A stretch of 64,000 bases of DNA from Chthoniobacter flavus Ellin428. GTDB lineage: Bacteria > Verrucomicrobiota > Verrucomicrobiia > Chthoniobacterales > Chthoniobacteraceae. Below the pieces are notes generated by a model that searched no databases, was not told where the DNA came from, and worked only from the letters and a program-made list of their open reading frames with translations. How positions within the stretch are numbered: position 1 is the first letter of the stretch; every line of letters begins with the position of its first letter. Made by a program: the position numbers and the translations under genes. Shown here one piece after another: positions 45,662-54,007 of the stretch. The stretch lies in assembly GCF_000173075.1 (NCBI RefSeq), contig NZ_ABVL01000002.1:372001-436000 (forward strand), written 5' to 3'.

Positions 45662-45874
45662 ATGTCCAAGCCCACCCGCATCCGTTGCCCGATCTGCCAG
45701 AGAGAAAACGACTTCTTCGCGGAGCCGGTGGGTCCCTTCTGCTCGAATCGTTGCAAGATGGTCGATCTCGGCAAATGGCTCGGCGAGGAATACCGGGTGA
45801 GCGAACCCTTGCGACCGGATCATTTCGCCGGCTACGAGGACATGCCGGACGCCGATCTCGACCGCCCCGAATGA
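45662..45874 (+). CDS. yacG: DNA gyrase inhibitor YacG-like zinc protein
   Basis: A 70-residue protein with four zinc cysteines, C9-x2-C12 (RCPICQ) and C27-x3-C31 ([14 protein letters not shown]), the pattern of the YacG treble-clef family that binds and inhibits DNA gyrase. The acidic tail ([13 protein letters not shown]) is also typical. Starts 68 bp after the secreted protein gene and precedes the TIM-barrel gene on the same strand. Confidence 0.88.
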   Translation: MSKPTRIRCPICQRENDFFAEPVGPFCSNRCKMVDLGKWLGEEYRVSEPLRPDHFAGYEDMPDADLDRPE

Positions 45875-45950
45875 TAGCAGTGCGCGTCGCCGCGTCCCGC
45901 TACCTCGGTGATTGCATTTCCTCTCTTCCCCACGCCACCATCCTTCCACC

Positions 45951-47063
45951 ATGTCCACCCCCGACGCATCACTCCCGCGCCGCCGCTTTCTGCAAACTCT
46001 CGCCGCCGCCAGCGCGGTGAATCTGCTTCCCCATCCCATGCCTGCCGCTGACTCCGCTTCCTCCCCTGCCCCGCGCAAACTCAAGCTCGGCTTCGACAAC
46101 TTCTCCATCCGCGGCTTCCGCTGGAAGGCGCCGCGCCAGATCGATTACGCCGCCACGCTGAAGATCGACGTGCTCTTCATTTCCGACCTCGATTCTTACG
46201 AGACCCTCGAGGACGGCTACCTGCGCGACCAGGCAAAAAGGGCGCACGACCAGGGTCTCGAAATTTACGCCGGCGGCTGGAGCATTTGCCCTACTTCGAA
46301 AAACTTTCGCAACAAATGGGGTACGGCCGAAGAACATCTCGCCACCGGCATTCGCGTGGCCAAGGCAGTCGGCTCGCCGGTTTTCCGCTGCATTCTCGGC
46401 AAGGCTGACGATCGCAAAACCGAAGGCGGCATCGACGCGCGCATCGAGGACACCGTGAAGGTGCTCAAGTCGCAACGCAGCCGCGCCATGGATGCCGGGG
46501 TGAAGATCGCCATCGAGAATCACGCGGGCGATATGCAGGCGTGGGAACTCGTCCGGCTCATCGAGGAAGCCGGCCCCGAGTATGTCGGCGCCACGATGGA
46601 TTCCGGCAATTCGACCTGGACGGTGGAAGACCCGCGCCAGGCGCTCGAACTCCTCGGCCCGCACGCGCTGGTCTGCGGCCTGCGCGATTCGATGATCTGG
46701 GAAAACGGCGACGGCGCGGTCGTCCAATGGACCGCTCCCGGAGACGGCCTCATCGACTGGCAGGAATACGCGAAACGCTTCAGCGAACTGTGCCCGAATA
46801 CGCCGTTCACCGTGGAGATCATCTCGGGCTTCGCACGGCCTTTTCCCTATCTGCATCACGATTTCTGGGACGTGTATCCGAAGGCCCGTGCCTCGGATTT
46901 TGCGGCCTTCCTCGCCCTCGCCAAGCGCGGTCATCCCATCGAACCCTTCAAGGCTCCGCCCGGGGACGACTCCATCATCGCCGAGCAGCAATATCAAAAG
47001 GCGCAACTCGAACGCGCGATCACCTATCTACGCGAGAAAATCGGCCTCGGCCTGAAAGCGTGA
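45951..47063 (+). CDS. TAT-exported sugar phosphate isomerase/epimerase-like (AP endonuclease 2 fold)
   Basis: A 370-residue protein. The twin-arginine signal LPRRRFLQTLAAASAVNLLP directs folded export. The rest is a TIM barrel with conserved segments GVKIAIENHAGDM and VGATMDSGNSTWTVEDPRQA, then FTVEIISGFARPFPYL, which carry the metal-binding glutamates, aspartate and histidine of the xylose-isomerase-like family. Verrucomicrobia and Planctomycetes export many such proteins, but their substrates are not established. The ATG at 45951 starts the TAT signal; a longer frame to 45912 was not preferred. Confidence 0.82.
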   Translation: MSTPDASLPRRRFLQTLAAASAVNLLPHPMPAADSASSPAPRKLKLGFDNFSIRGFRWKAPRQIDYAATLKIDVLFISDLDSYETLEDGYLRDQAKRAHDQGLEIYAGGWSICPTSKNFRNKWGTAEEHLATGIRVAKAVGSPVFRCILGKADDRKTEGGIDARIEDTVKVLKSQRSRAMDAGVKIAIENHAGDMQAWELVRLIEEAGPEYVGATMDSGNSTWTVEDPRQALELLGPHALVCGLRDSMIWENGDGAVVQWTAPGDGLIDWQEYAKRFSELCPNTPFTVEIISGFARPFPYLHHDFWDVYPKARASDFAAFLALAKRGHPIEPFKAPPGDDSIIAEQQYQKAQLERAITYLREKIGLGLKA

Positions 47064-47093
47064 GCATCGACTGGCCGGCGCTGTGGAAAAGAG

Positions 47094-48215
47094 CTACTGA
47101 ATGCTCCGCGCACAGCGGAAGCCAAGATCGCACGACGCATAACCCGGCGGCACCTTCCGCCGCGCGCTCGGACGGTAGCCCGCCCCGTTGTTCTCGCTGC
47201 TGAGATAGGAACCACCGCGCGCCACGCGTTTCGGCACGGAAGGCTCGTCCGGATCATCGCTTTTTTCCGGACCGGGCGGATTGGCGTGCGGGCTCCGGTT
47301 GTAATACGTCGCATCGTACCAATCGGCGCACCATTCCCACGCGTTGCCCGCCATGTCCGCGAGACCGTAATCATTCGTGCGGAATGTGCCCACCGGCGCC
47401 AGACCCGCGAAGCCGTCTTCCGCCTTGTCCTCCACCGGAAAGCGTCCCTGCCAGATATTGGCATCCCAACGTCCACCCGGTTTCATTTCTTTCCCCCAGA
47501 CGTAGGGATTGTGCATCGCACCGCCACGCGCGGCGTATTCCCATTCGGCCTCGGTCGGCAGACGCTTCCCTGCCCAACTCGCGAACGCGATCGCGTCGTC
47601 CCAGCAGACCTGCACCACGGGATATTTCTCGCGTCCATCGATATTCGATTGTGGACCTTCCGGATGCCGCCAATTCGCCCCGGGCACATAGCGCCAGATG
47701 TCACCCGCCGCGTCCGGCGTCTTCGGCGGCGTGAAGACCCAGCCGCCTGGCTCGCGTTGTTCCGCGCGCACGGTCCGTCCGTCGGGAATCACCGGCTTGC
47801 GCTCCGCCTGGGTGATGTAACCCGTCTCCTTCACGAACCGCGCGAACTGCTCGTTGGTCACTTCGGTCTTGTCCATCCAGAAGCCACGGACTTTCACATC
47901 GTGCATCTTCAACTCATCCGGCGCCCCATCCACCGCTCCCATCGTCATCTTGCCTTCCGGAAGCCACACCATCTCCCCACCGGAGGTCCGGCTGTTGACC
48001 GCTTTCGTCTGATCGCGTTCGCGCCGGATCCGCTGCGCTTCGTGCAAGACGCCAAACACCGCGAGCAAAATGAAGGTGAAAAACAAACCGCCGATGATGA
48101 AGGCCGAACGGGCCGCAGGCGAAATGGGCAAGGCCGAATGGATTTTGAGATTCAGACACGGAGGCGAACGGTGCGCGTGCTCGCCGAAGGATGCAAGCAT
48201 CGCCTGTGAAAGCAT
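47094..48215 (-). CDS. Formylglycine-generating-enzyme-like (SUMF1) protein, membrane-anchored
   Basis: A protein of about 373 residues. A transmembrane segment (SAFIIGGLFFTFILLAVFGV) is followed by the FGE-sulfatase domain: GGEMVWLPEGKMTMGA, FWMDKTEVTNEQFARFVK, YPVVQVCWDDAIAFASWAGK then RLPTEAEWEYAARGG, MAGNAWEWCADWYD, and RVARGGSYLSS. The C-terminal CDLGFRCARSI is the usual family end. Some members activate sulfatases, but many bacterial relatives lack the paired copper-binding cysteines and serve other roles; here those cysteines are not obvious. The start at 48215 places the anchor near the N-terminus; 48200 is also possible. Convergent with the TIM-barrel gene. Confidence 0.78.
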   Translation of the reverse strand: MLSQAMLASFGEHAHRSPPCLNLKIHSALPISPAARSAFIIGGLFFTFILLAVFGVLHEAQRIRRERDQTKAVNSRTSGGEMVWLPEGKMTMGAVDGAPDELKMHDVKVRGFWMDKTEVTNEQFARFVKETGYITQAERKPVIPDGRTVRAEQREPGGWVFTPPKTPDAAGDIWRYVPGANWRHPEGPQSNIDGREKYPVVQVCWDDAIAFASWAGKRLPTEAEWEYAARGGAMHNPYVWGKEMKPGGRWDANIWQGRFPVEDKAEDGFAGLAPVGTFRTNDYGLADMAGNAWEWCADWYDATYYNRSPHANPPGPEKSDDPDEPSVPKRVARGGSYLSSENNGAGYRPSARRKVPPGYASCDLGFRCARSIQ

Positions 48216-48235
48216 AAATCCGCTCTCAGACAGGG

Positions 48236-48424
48236 CCACGGATTTCACGGATGACACGGATTCCAGAAGAAACGGCGGCCCGTATTCTTCCATCCGTGAA
48301 CCGAGCGGAGCGAGATAGCCGACCGAAGGTCGCCCGAAGGGCCGAGGCGGCGGAGGGGAATAGCGGAGGGTGGGTAACGGGCGAGCAGCGCCGGAGGGCG
48401 CTGGCAAATCCGCGCAATCCATGG
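48236..48424. repeat. Dispersed repeat with CCACGGATT/AATCC-CCATGG ends
   Basis: Left CCACGGATTTCACGGATGA at 48236 and right AATCCGCGCAATCCATGG ending at 48424 are inverted, and the right end closely matches the element at 56703-56729 (AATCCGCGCAATCCGTGG). It fills the 48216-48462 gap between the FGE-like and heme protein genes, where no gene is seen. Confidence 0.6.
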
Positions 48425-48462
48425 TCAAAAATTCCGGCCCAATCCGCAGGCAACACCGCTCG

Positions 48463-51048
48463 TCATTTCGAAAACGCCGGCGAGTTCTCGTTGCCCCCGC
48501 TTTGCAGGTAAGCGATGAGGTCGAGGATCTCGGTTTCGTTGAGCGTGGCGAGCATGCCGGGCGGCATGAGCGAGACCGGCGATTTCTCACGGCTCACGAC
48601 GTTGCCTTTTGGAATGTTCTCCTTCGTGCCGTTGAAGGGATCGATGACCAGCGTGATGAGGTAGTGATTTTCGTCCGCCACCTGGCCGCTATGGATGCTG
48701 CCATCCTTCATCGTGAAGATGAAACTCGCGTACTGGTCGCTGATGCTCTTCGAGGGATCGAGAATCTTGTTCACGATATCGCGCGCGGAATAACGGCTGC
48801 CGACCGCGGTCAGATCCGGACCCACCGCGCCGCCCTTGGCGAGGCCACCACCTCCGGCGAAGAGATGGCACTGCGCGCAGAGCATCTCGTTGAAGACCTT
48901 TTTACCATGGGCGAAATCACGCCCCTTGTTCACCTTGCCGAGCAGCGGTTCGAGATCGGCAAACGTCCAGTTTTTCACGAACGGACGCGCGGGCATGACA
49001 AACGCCGGCTTCGGTTTATCCGACGGCTTCTCCGCCAGCGCGAGGAGCGCGGGGCGTTCGGCCTCCGGCACTTTTTCCAATGCCAGGTCGCGGATACGCA
49101 GGAGAAACTTTTTGGCGGAATTACCGCCGGGATAGTCCTGCATCTTGGAATACCACGCGAAGTAATGTTCACGCTGGGCGGGCGTCCAGTTGGTCGCCTC
49201 ACGCAGGCAGAGCGCATACCAGATCTGCTCCGCCGGCTCCTTCGTCTTATCCATCAGGGCAAGTGACTTCCCCACGACATCCGGCGCACCGAGATAGACG
49301 AGCAGTTCGCACAGTTCGTGATTCTCCGCGAAACTCGGCGCGGGATATTGCTTGTCAAATTCGGCGACCTCCGCCTGCACGAGATCGGAGTTCGGACGCC
49401 CCTGGCGGGCCAGCGCGACTTCGACCACGCGCAACTTCTGGAGCTTCAAGTCATCGCTTAGCGAATCGAGTGGCATTTTGGCCAAGGCCTTGAGCACCGC
49501 TTCCTGGTCATCCTTGTTGCCCACTCGCGCGAGGGCGAGCAGTGCGGTGAGCGAAATCTGCGGATCCTTCTGCTCGAGCGCCTGCCGGCGCCATTGGTCC
49601 ACCGGTTGATTTTCCACCGCGACCCGCGCGGCGGTGCGCACCGCCACACTGCGTTTGTCCATGCAGTTCCAGATGCTCTGTCCATCGAACTCCTTCGGAT
49701 TCCAAATCGCCGGATCCACTTTCGTCTGGAAGGCTTCGATTTTGCGGCGAACGGCATTCGCCTCGCGAACGATACTCGGCATGGAAGCATGATCTCCCTC
49801 GCGGGAGCCGACGTAACTCACGCGATAGAGTCCCGCCTGCGTGTTGCGTCCGCCCGTGGTGAAATACATCGCGCCATCCTTGCCAAACTCCAGTGCAGTC
49901 ACCGGCATGGCTTTCCCTTTCAGGAATTCTTCCACGTCCTCGCTCCTGGCCGGCCCGGTGAGATGATAGGGCGACGGCAGCGTGTTGGTCGCGCCGTACT
50001 CCCAGTCCTTGCTGAAGTGCACCGCGAGGATGCGCCCGAAAGTCCAGTCGAGCACGAAGAACGCGTTCTGATACTTCAGCGGGAAATTCGACTGCGTGCC
50101 GAACATGACACCCGTCGGACATCCCAGTCCGATATTGACCGCCGCCGGCATCGAATCCGGATAGTATTCCGGCCACTTGGCGCTGCCTTCGCGGAAGCCA
50201 TATTCCCCACCGGGGATGATGTGCAGGATCCGCGTGGGCCGATACCACGGCAGACCCACGTCCCACTCCATGTCCGCGTCGTAGGTGAAGAGTTCGCCAT
50301 CGGCATTGAAGGCGATGCAGTAAGGATTGCGCAAGCCGCCGGCGATGAGGTGCCACTTCGTGCCATTCTCGTCCGTCTTGAGGATGTAGCCGTAAGGGCT
50401 GTGGACCTTGTCGAAGAAGGTCGCCACCGGGTCTTTCACCTTCGGCAGCAAATCGTCTTCCGCGTAGTGCTTGAATGGCGAATCAGGCGCGGTGCCTTCG
50501 ATGAGCGGCGTCGCGTTGCCGTGGACGATGTAAATCGATTTGCCATCCGGCCCGAGCACCAGGGCGTGCGCGCCGTGCTCGCCGGCGCCGCCGGGCACCT
50601 TCTTGAAAAGCGTCCACGAATCGAGCGTATCCGCGCCCTTGGAATCCTTGAGCCGATAGATGCCGCGCCCCTCGGGGCCGTCCCCGCTGACATACAGCGA
50701 ATCAAACGCCCAAAGCATGCCCATGCCATCGCCCACCGGCACCGGCACCTTGTCCCATTGCGCGATGTGGCCTTGGGCATCGAGCGTCGCCCGCCAGAGA
50801 CCGCCCCACGTGTCTTCCTTCTTCAGGCCCGCGCCGGGCGGCTTGCCCTGCGGCGAAATGTAGAGACGGCCCTTGCTGTCGATCGCCATGCAAATCCACG
50901 AACCCTCGTCCTTGCTCGCGGACTTCAGCAGTTCCGCCTTGAAGCCGGGCGGGACGGTCAACTCTTCACCCGGAGTGGAGGCGGGCGGCGTTTCCGCGAG
51001 AGCGAGAATCGGACACAGCAGAAGTGCGGAGAGAATTGGGAGGCGCAT
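48463..51048 (-). CDS. Secreted PVC-type heme-binding dehydrogenase-like protein
   Basis: An 861-residue exported protein. Signal peptide MRLPILSALLLCPILALA, then an NHL/beta-propeller-like domain with repeats such as GWDVGLPWYRPTRILHIIPG-type segments and GLRNPYCIAFNADGELFTYD (residues ~30-400), a HEAT-like helical middle, and a C-terminal cytochrome domain with CAQCHLF and axial-type M in SLMPPGMLATL. This is the Pirellula/Verrucomicrobium putative membrane-bound dehydrogenase and heme-binding type. It probably oxidises a sugar or other substrate and transfers electrons to the heme. Next to it on the other strand is the MFS transporter; between them a MITE-like repeat and a small unknown gene. 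Confidence 0.85.
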   Translation of the reverse strand: MRLPILSALLLCPILALAETPPASTPGEELTVPPGFKAELLKSASKDEGSWICMAIDSKGRLYISPQGKPPGAGLKKEDTWGGLWRATLDAQGHIAQWDKVPVPVGDGMGMLWAFDSLYVSGDGPEGRGIYRLKDSKGADTLDSWTLFKKVPGGAGEHGAHALVLGPDGKSIYIVHGNATPLIEGTAPDSPFKHYAEDDLLPKVKDPVATFFDKVHSPYGYILKTDENGTKWHLIAGGLRNPYCIAFNADGELFTYDADMEWDVGLPWYRPTRILHIIPGGEYGFREGSAKWPEYYPDSMPAAVNIGLGCPTGVMFGTQSNFPLKYQNAFFVLDWTFGRILAVHFSKDWEYGATNTLPSPYHLTGPARSEDVEEFLKGKAMPVTALEFGKDGAMYFTTGGRNTQAGLYRVSYVGSREGDHASMPSIVREANAVRRKIEAFQTKVDPAIWNPKEFDGQSIWNCMDKRSVAVRTAARVAVENQPVDQWRRQALEQKDPQISLTALLALARVGNKDDQEAVLKALAKMPLDSLSDDLKLQKLRVVEVALARQGRPNSDLVQAEVAEFDKQYPAPSFAENHELCELLVYLGAPDVVGKSLALMDKTKEPAEQIWYALCLREATNWTPAQREHYFAWYSKMQDYPGGNSAKKFLLRIRDLALEKVPEAERPALLALAEKPSDKPKPAFVMPARPFVKNWTFADLEPLLGKVNKGRDFAHGKKVFNEMLCAQCHLFAGGGGLAKGGAVGPDLTAVGSRYSARDIVNKILDPSKSISDQYASFIFTMKDGSIHSGQVADENHYLITLVIDPFNGTKENIPKGNVVSREKSPVSLMPPGMLATLNETEILDLIAYLQSGGNENSPAFSK

Positions 51049-51184
51049 GGGAGAAAAAAGGGAGGGCGCATATGCAAGCCCTGTTGCGCGCCAACATCAA
51101 GCGCTACGTCGCGCACGAATCGCCACCGGAATCAGATCGGGTGCGAATTGCCGCGGCAGCTTTTTGGTGCGCCGGTGCTCGCTA

Positions 51185-51499
51185 AGCATTACCCACATCT
51201 TCGGCAGTAACGACAAAGCCGTGGCGGTGAAGCGGTAGGCTATCCCGAAGGGATAAAGGATCTTAGCCGGGGGGTAAGCGAGCTTGGCGAGCGACACCCC
51301 CGGATATCCACCCCACGGGTCCCACCCCGGCAGGGGTGGAGGAATCGCCAGTCAGCGAGAAAATCCGGCACCACCTCCGGGATGCATCCCTTTGGGGACG
51401 GTTTCCGCGGGCAAAGTTCGCAGACTCGCTCCCCCCCGGCTAAGATCCTTTATCCCTTCGGGATAGGGGCATCGCACGTCAAAAGATGTGGGTAATGCT
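51185..51499. mobile_element. MITE-like palindromic element with 17-bp terminal inverted repeats
   Basis: The ends AGCATTACCCACATCTT (51185-51201) and AAGATGTGGGTAATGCT (51483-51499) are exact inverse complements. Inside, TATCCCGAAGGGATAAAGGA with TCTTAGCCGGGGGG faces GGCTAAGATCCTTTATCCC with TTCGGGATA (to 51466). The 315-bp element has no open frame of note. It sits in the 568-bp gene-free gap 51049-51616. No target-site duplication is obvious. Confidence 0.6.
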
Positions 51500-51616
51500 C
51501 AGAGTCCTCTGCCGCTTTGGGAATCGAGGCTAATGGTCTGATGGGCGAGCAGGCTAGATTCCATGGTCCCTCCGGGACCTCCTCCCGCTTCGCCGCAACG
51601 ATTTCGTCCGCGCAGC

Positions 51617-52105
51617 TTACTTCGGCTGCACCCCCGGTGCCGGCTCCATCTTCTCGTCGCGCTGCACGTACTCCTTCAACACGTCATCCAACAAGGACCG
51701 CATCTTCGGAATCGACGACACGTCGTTCACCGTCTGGATGGTCAGGACATGCTCCTTCAGCGTCACGAAATGCTCGTGCATCGTGGTCTTTTGGCCCTCG
51801 ATGAGGACGACATTCAAGCCACGACTGAGCCGCCCTCGGCTTTGCTCATCGCGCGTCACGTCGTGGATCGCCTCGGTGACCACTTTGCACACCGCCGGCA
51901 CAATCGGAGATCCCTCCATCTCTGGCGTGACGTGAATGCTCACCGAATTGCCGAGAATCTTGCTGAGTTCCGCAGCCGTCGCCGTGAGCGTCGGACCGCG
52001 ACCAGGAAAACCAAAGGCAGGAGTGAAATCCGCGGTCGCACAGAGCATCGCGCCGGCGAGGGTTGCCACAACCGTAAAACGACGGAGAGAGGTGGTCGGA
52101 GGCAT
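51617..52105 (-). CDS. Secreted protein of unknown function
   Basis: A 162-residue protein with a signal peptide (FTVVATLAGAMLCATA). The mature part includes SKILGNSVSIHVTPEMEGSP, a possible fold of two beta-alpha units, and LTIQTVNDVSSIPKMRSLLD. No catalytic motif is seen and I do not recognise a family. ATG 52105 is chosen as the beginning of the signal peptide. It is flanked by the MITE-like repeat and diverges from the MFS transporter gene by 106 bp. Confidence 0.6.
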   Translation of the reverse strand: MPPTTSLRRFTVVATLAGAMLCATADFTPAFGFPGRGPTLTATAAELSKILGNSVSIHVTPEMEGSPIVPAVCKVVTEAIHDVTRDEQSRGRLSRGLNVVLIEGQKTTMHEHFVTLKEHVLTIQTVNDVSSIPKMRSLLDDVLKEYVQRDEKMEPAPGVQPK

Positions 52106-52211
52106 GCAAGCTATTCGACCCACGGATGGGTTCTGGTCGCATTTATCGAGGAGGCGCAAAGGCAATCCACCATTGCATCGCCATCCGAATTCCTTTCGAA
52201 AAGCCAGTTCT

Positions 52212-53663
52212 ATGGAGGCCCAAGCTACCACTCCCTTCGACCAGCGATGGATCGAAACCCACGTGCCCGCGCGGCTGGACCGACTGCCCTTCAGCCGATG
52301 GCACTGGCTGGTCGTCATCGCCCTCGGCGTCACCTGGATTCTCGACGGCCTGGAAGTGACGCTGGCCGGCGCCCTCGCGGCGACCTTGAAGAACCCCGTG
52401 GCGCTGGGCCTCACCGATACCGAAGTAGGCGCGACCGCCACCGCCTACCTCACGGGCGCAGTGATCGGCGCGCTCTTCTTCGGCTATCTCACCGATCGCC
52501 TCGGGCGGAAGCGTCTGTTCTTCATCACCCTCGGCGTCTATCTCACCGCCACGGCCCTCTCCGGCGTCGCCTGGAATTTTTGGAGCTTCGCCCTCTTCCG
52601 GGCAATCACCGGCGCGGGCATCGGGGGCGAGTATGCGGCGATCAATTCCGCGATCGATGAACTGATCCCCGCGCGATTGCGCGGCCAGGTGGATCTCGCG
52701 ATCAACGCCACCTACTGGATCGGCGCCGCGCTCGGATCGGTGCTGACGATTTACTTTCTCGATCCGCACTTTTTTCCGGCATGGCTGGGCTGGCGGCTGG
52801 TCTTCGGGGTCGGCGCGGCGCTGGGACTGGTCATTCTCATTTTCCGCTATTGGGTGCCGGAGAGTCCGCGCTGGCTCATGGTCCACGGGCATCCGGAGGA
52901 CGCAGAGAAAATCGTCGGCGAGATCGAGAAGACCGTCGCCGCGCACGCTGGCCCGCTGCCCAAGCCGGAAGGCGACGTCACGCGCCTTCGCGTGCGGCAT
53001 CACACCCCATGGCACGAGATCTGGCACACCGTGGTGCACGCACATCGCCGGCGATCGATTCTCGGATTCGTGCTCATGGCCTCGCAGGCGTTTTTCTACA
53101 ACGCCATCCTCTTCAGCTATGCGCTCGTCCTCACCAAATTTTACGACGCGCCACCGGAAGGCGTGGGTTCCTATCTCTTGCCGATCGCCTTGGGAAATGC
53201 CGTCGGGCCGATTCTCATCGGGCGGCTCTTCGATATCGTCGGTCGCAAGCCGATGATCGTGGCGACCTATGCGTTGAGCGGCGCTTTGCTGGTCGTCTGC
53301 GGCTGGTGTTTTCAGGCAGGGCTGCTGACCCTGCACGGGCAGGTGGTCTTTTGGAGCGTCATCTTTTTCATCGCCTCCGCGGCGGCAAGTTCCGCCTATC
53401 TCACGGTGAGCGAAATCTTCCCCCTGGAAATCCGCGGCATGGCGATCTCGATCTTCTATTCCGTCGGCACCCTGGTCGGCGGCGTGGCTGCGCCGACTCT
53501 TTTCGGCCACCTCATCGGCACCGGCTCACGCACCGCGCTGTTCGCCGGATACGCGGCCGGGGGCATTCTCATGATCCTCGGCGCCGTGGCGGAAGCGTGG
53601 CTCGGGGTGAAGGCGGAACGCCAATCGCTGGAAAACATCGCACGTCCCCTTTCGGCCGGGTAG
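52212..53663 (+). CDS. MFS transporter (sugar/metabolite:H+ symporter type)
   Basis: A 483-residue membrane protein with twelve hydrophobic segments in two halves and a large cytoplasmic loop around residues 220-275. Sugar-porter marks include GYLTDRLGRKRLFF between segments 2 and 3, VPESPRWLMVHG after segment 6, LFDIVGRKPMIV between 8 and 9. Transporters of this type move sugars, organic acids or metabolites with protons. ATG 52212 gives a full twelve-segment protein; a frame start at 51936 lies inside the preceding gene. The neighbouring exported dehydrogenase-like and sugar-isomerase-like proteins make a carbohydrate substrate plausible. Confidence 0.85.
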   Translation: MEAQATTPFDQRWIETHVPARLDRLPFSRWHWLVVIALGVTWILDGLEVTLAGALAATLKNPVALGLTDTEVGATATAYLTGAVIGALFFGYLTDRLGRKRLFFITLGVYLTATALSGVAWNFWSFALFRAITGAGIGGEYAAINSAIDELIPARLRGQVDLAINATYWIGAALGSVLTIYFLDPHFFPAWLGWRLVFGVGAALGLVILIFRYWVPESPRWLMVHGHPEDAEKIVGEIEKTVAAHAGPLPKPEGDVTRLRVRHHTPWHEIWHTVVHAHRRRSILGFVLMASQAFFYNAILFSYALVLTKFYDAPPEGVGSYLLPIALGNAVGPILIGRLFDIVGRKPMIVATYALSGALLVVCGWCFQAGLLTLHGQVVFWSVIFFIASAAASSAYLTVSEIFPLEIRGMAISIFYSVGTLVGGVAAPTLFGHLIGTGSRTALFAGYAAGGILMILGAVAEAWLGVKAERQSLENIARPLSAG

Positions 53664-53665
53664 GC

Positions 53666-53921
53666 TGAATCGACATTCAGCAAAGGTATACGACAGGTCT
53701 TTTCAATCGCGGAGCGATATTTGCCTGTAGCCGTGGACTTCAGTCCACGGAAACCTTTTCCCGGCGGCCTCCTTTTGCTGTTCCGTCGTTGCCGAAAACG
53801 TCGCTCCGCGACGGGCCACTATGAACTCCTTTCCGTGGACTGAAAGTCCACGGCTACAGGCAAGGATCGCTCCGCGATGAGAAGAATCGTCAACGCAACG
53901 CTTCCGGTGAATGTCGATTCC
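53666..53921. repeat. 256-bp inverted element with CTGTAGCCGTGGACT arms
   Basis: Nested inverse complements: TGAATCGACATTC (53666 on) with GAATGTCGATTCC (to 53921), ATCGCGGAGCGAT with ATCGCTCCGCGAT, and TTGCCTGTAGCCGTGGACTT with AAGTCCACGGCTACAGGCAA. It fills most of the 53664-54007 gap, which has no gene. Likely a mobile repeat. Confidence 0.65.
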
Positions 53922-54007
53922 GCCTGGAGCTTGGACTCAATGGAATAAAAGGGGCAGCGGCATCCTCTGCTCGATGCCCACCGGATTCAGTGAATCCAGC
54001 CACCGCG

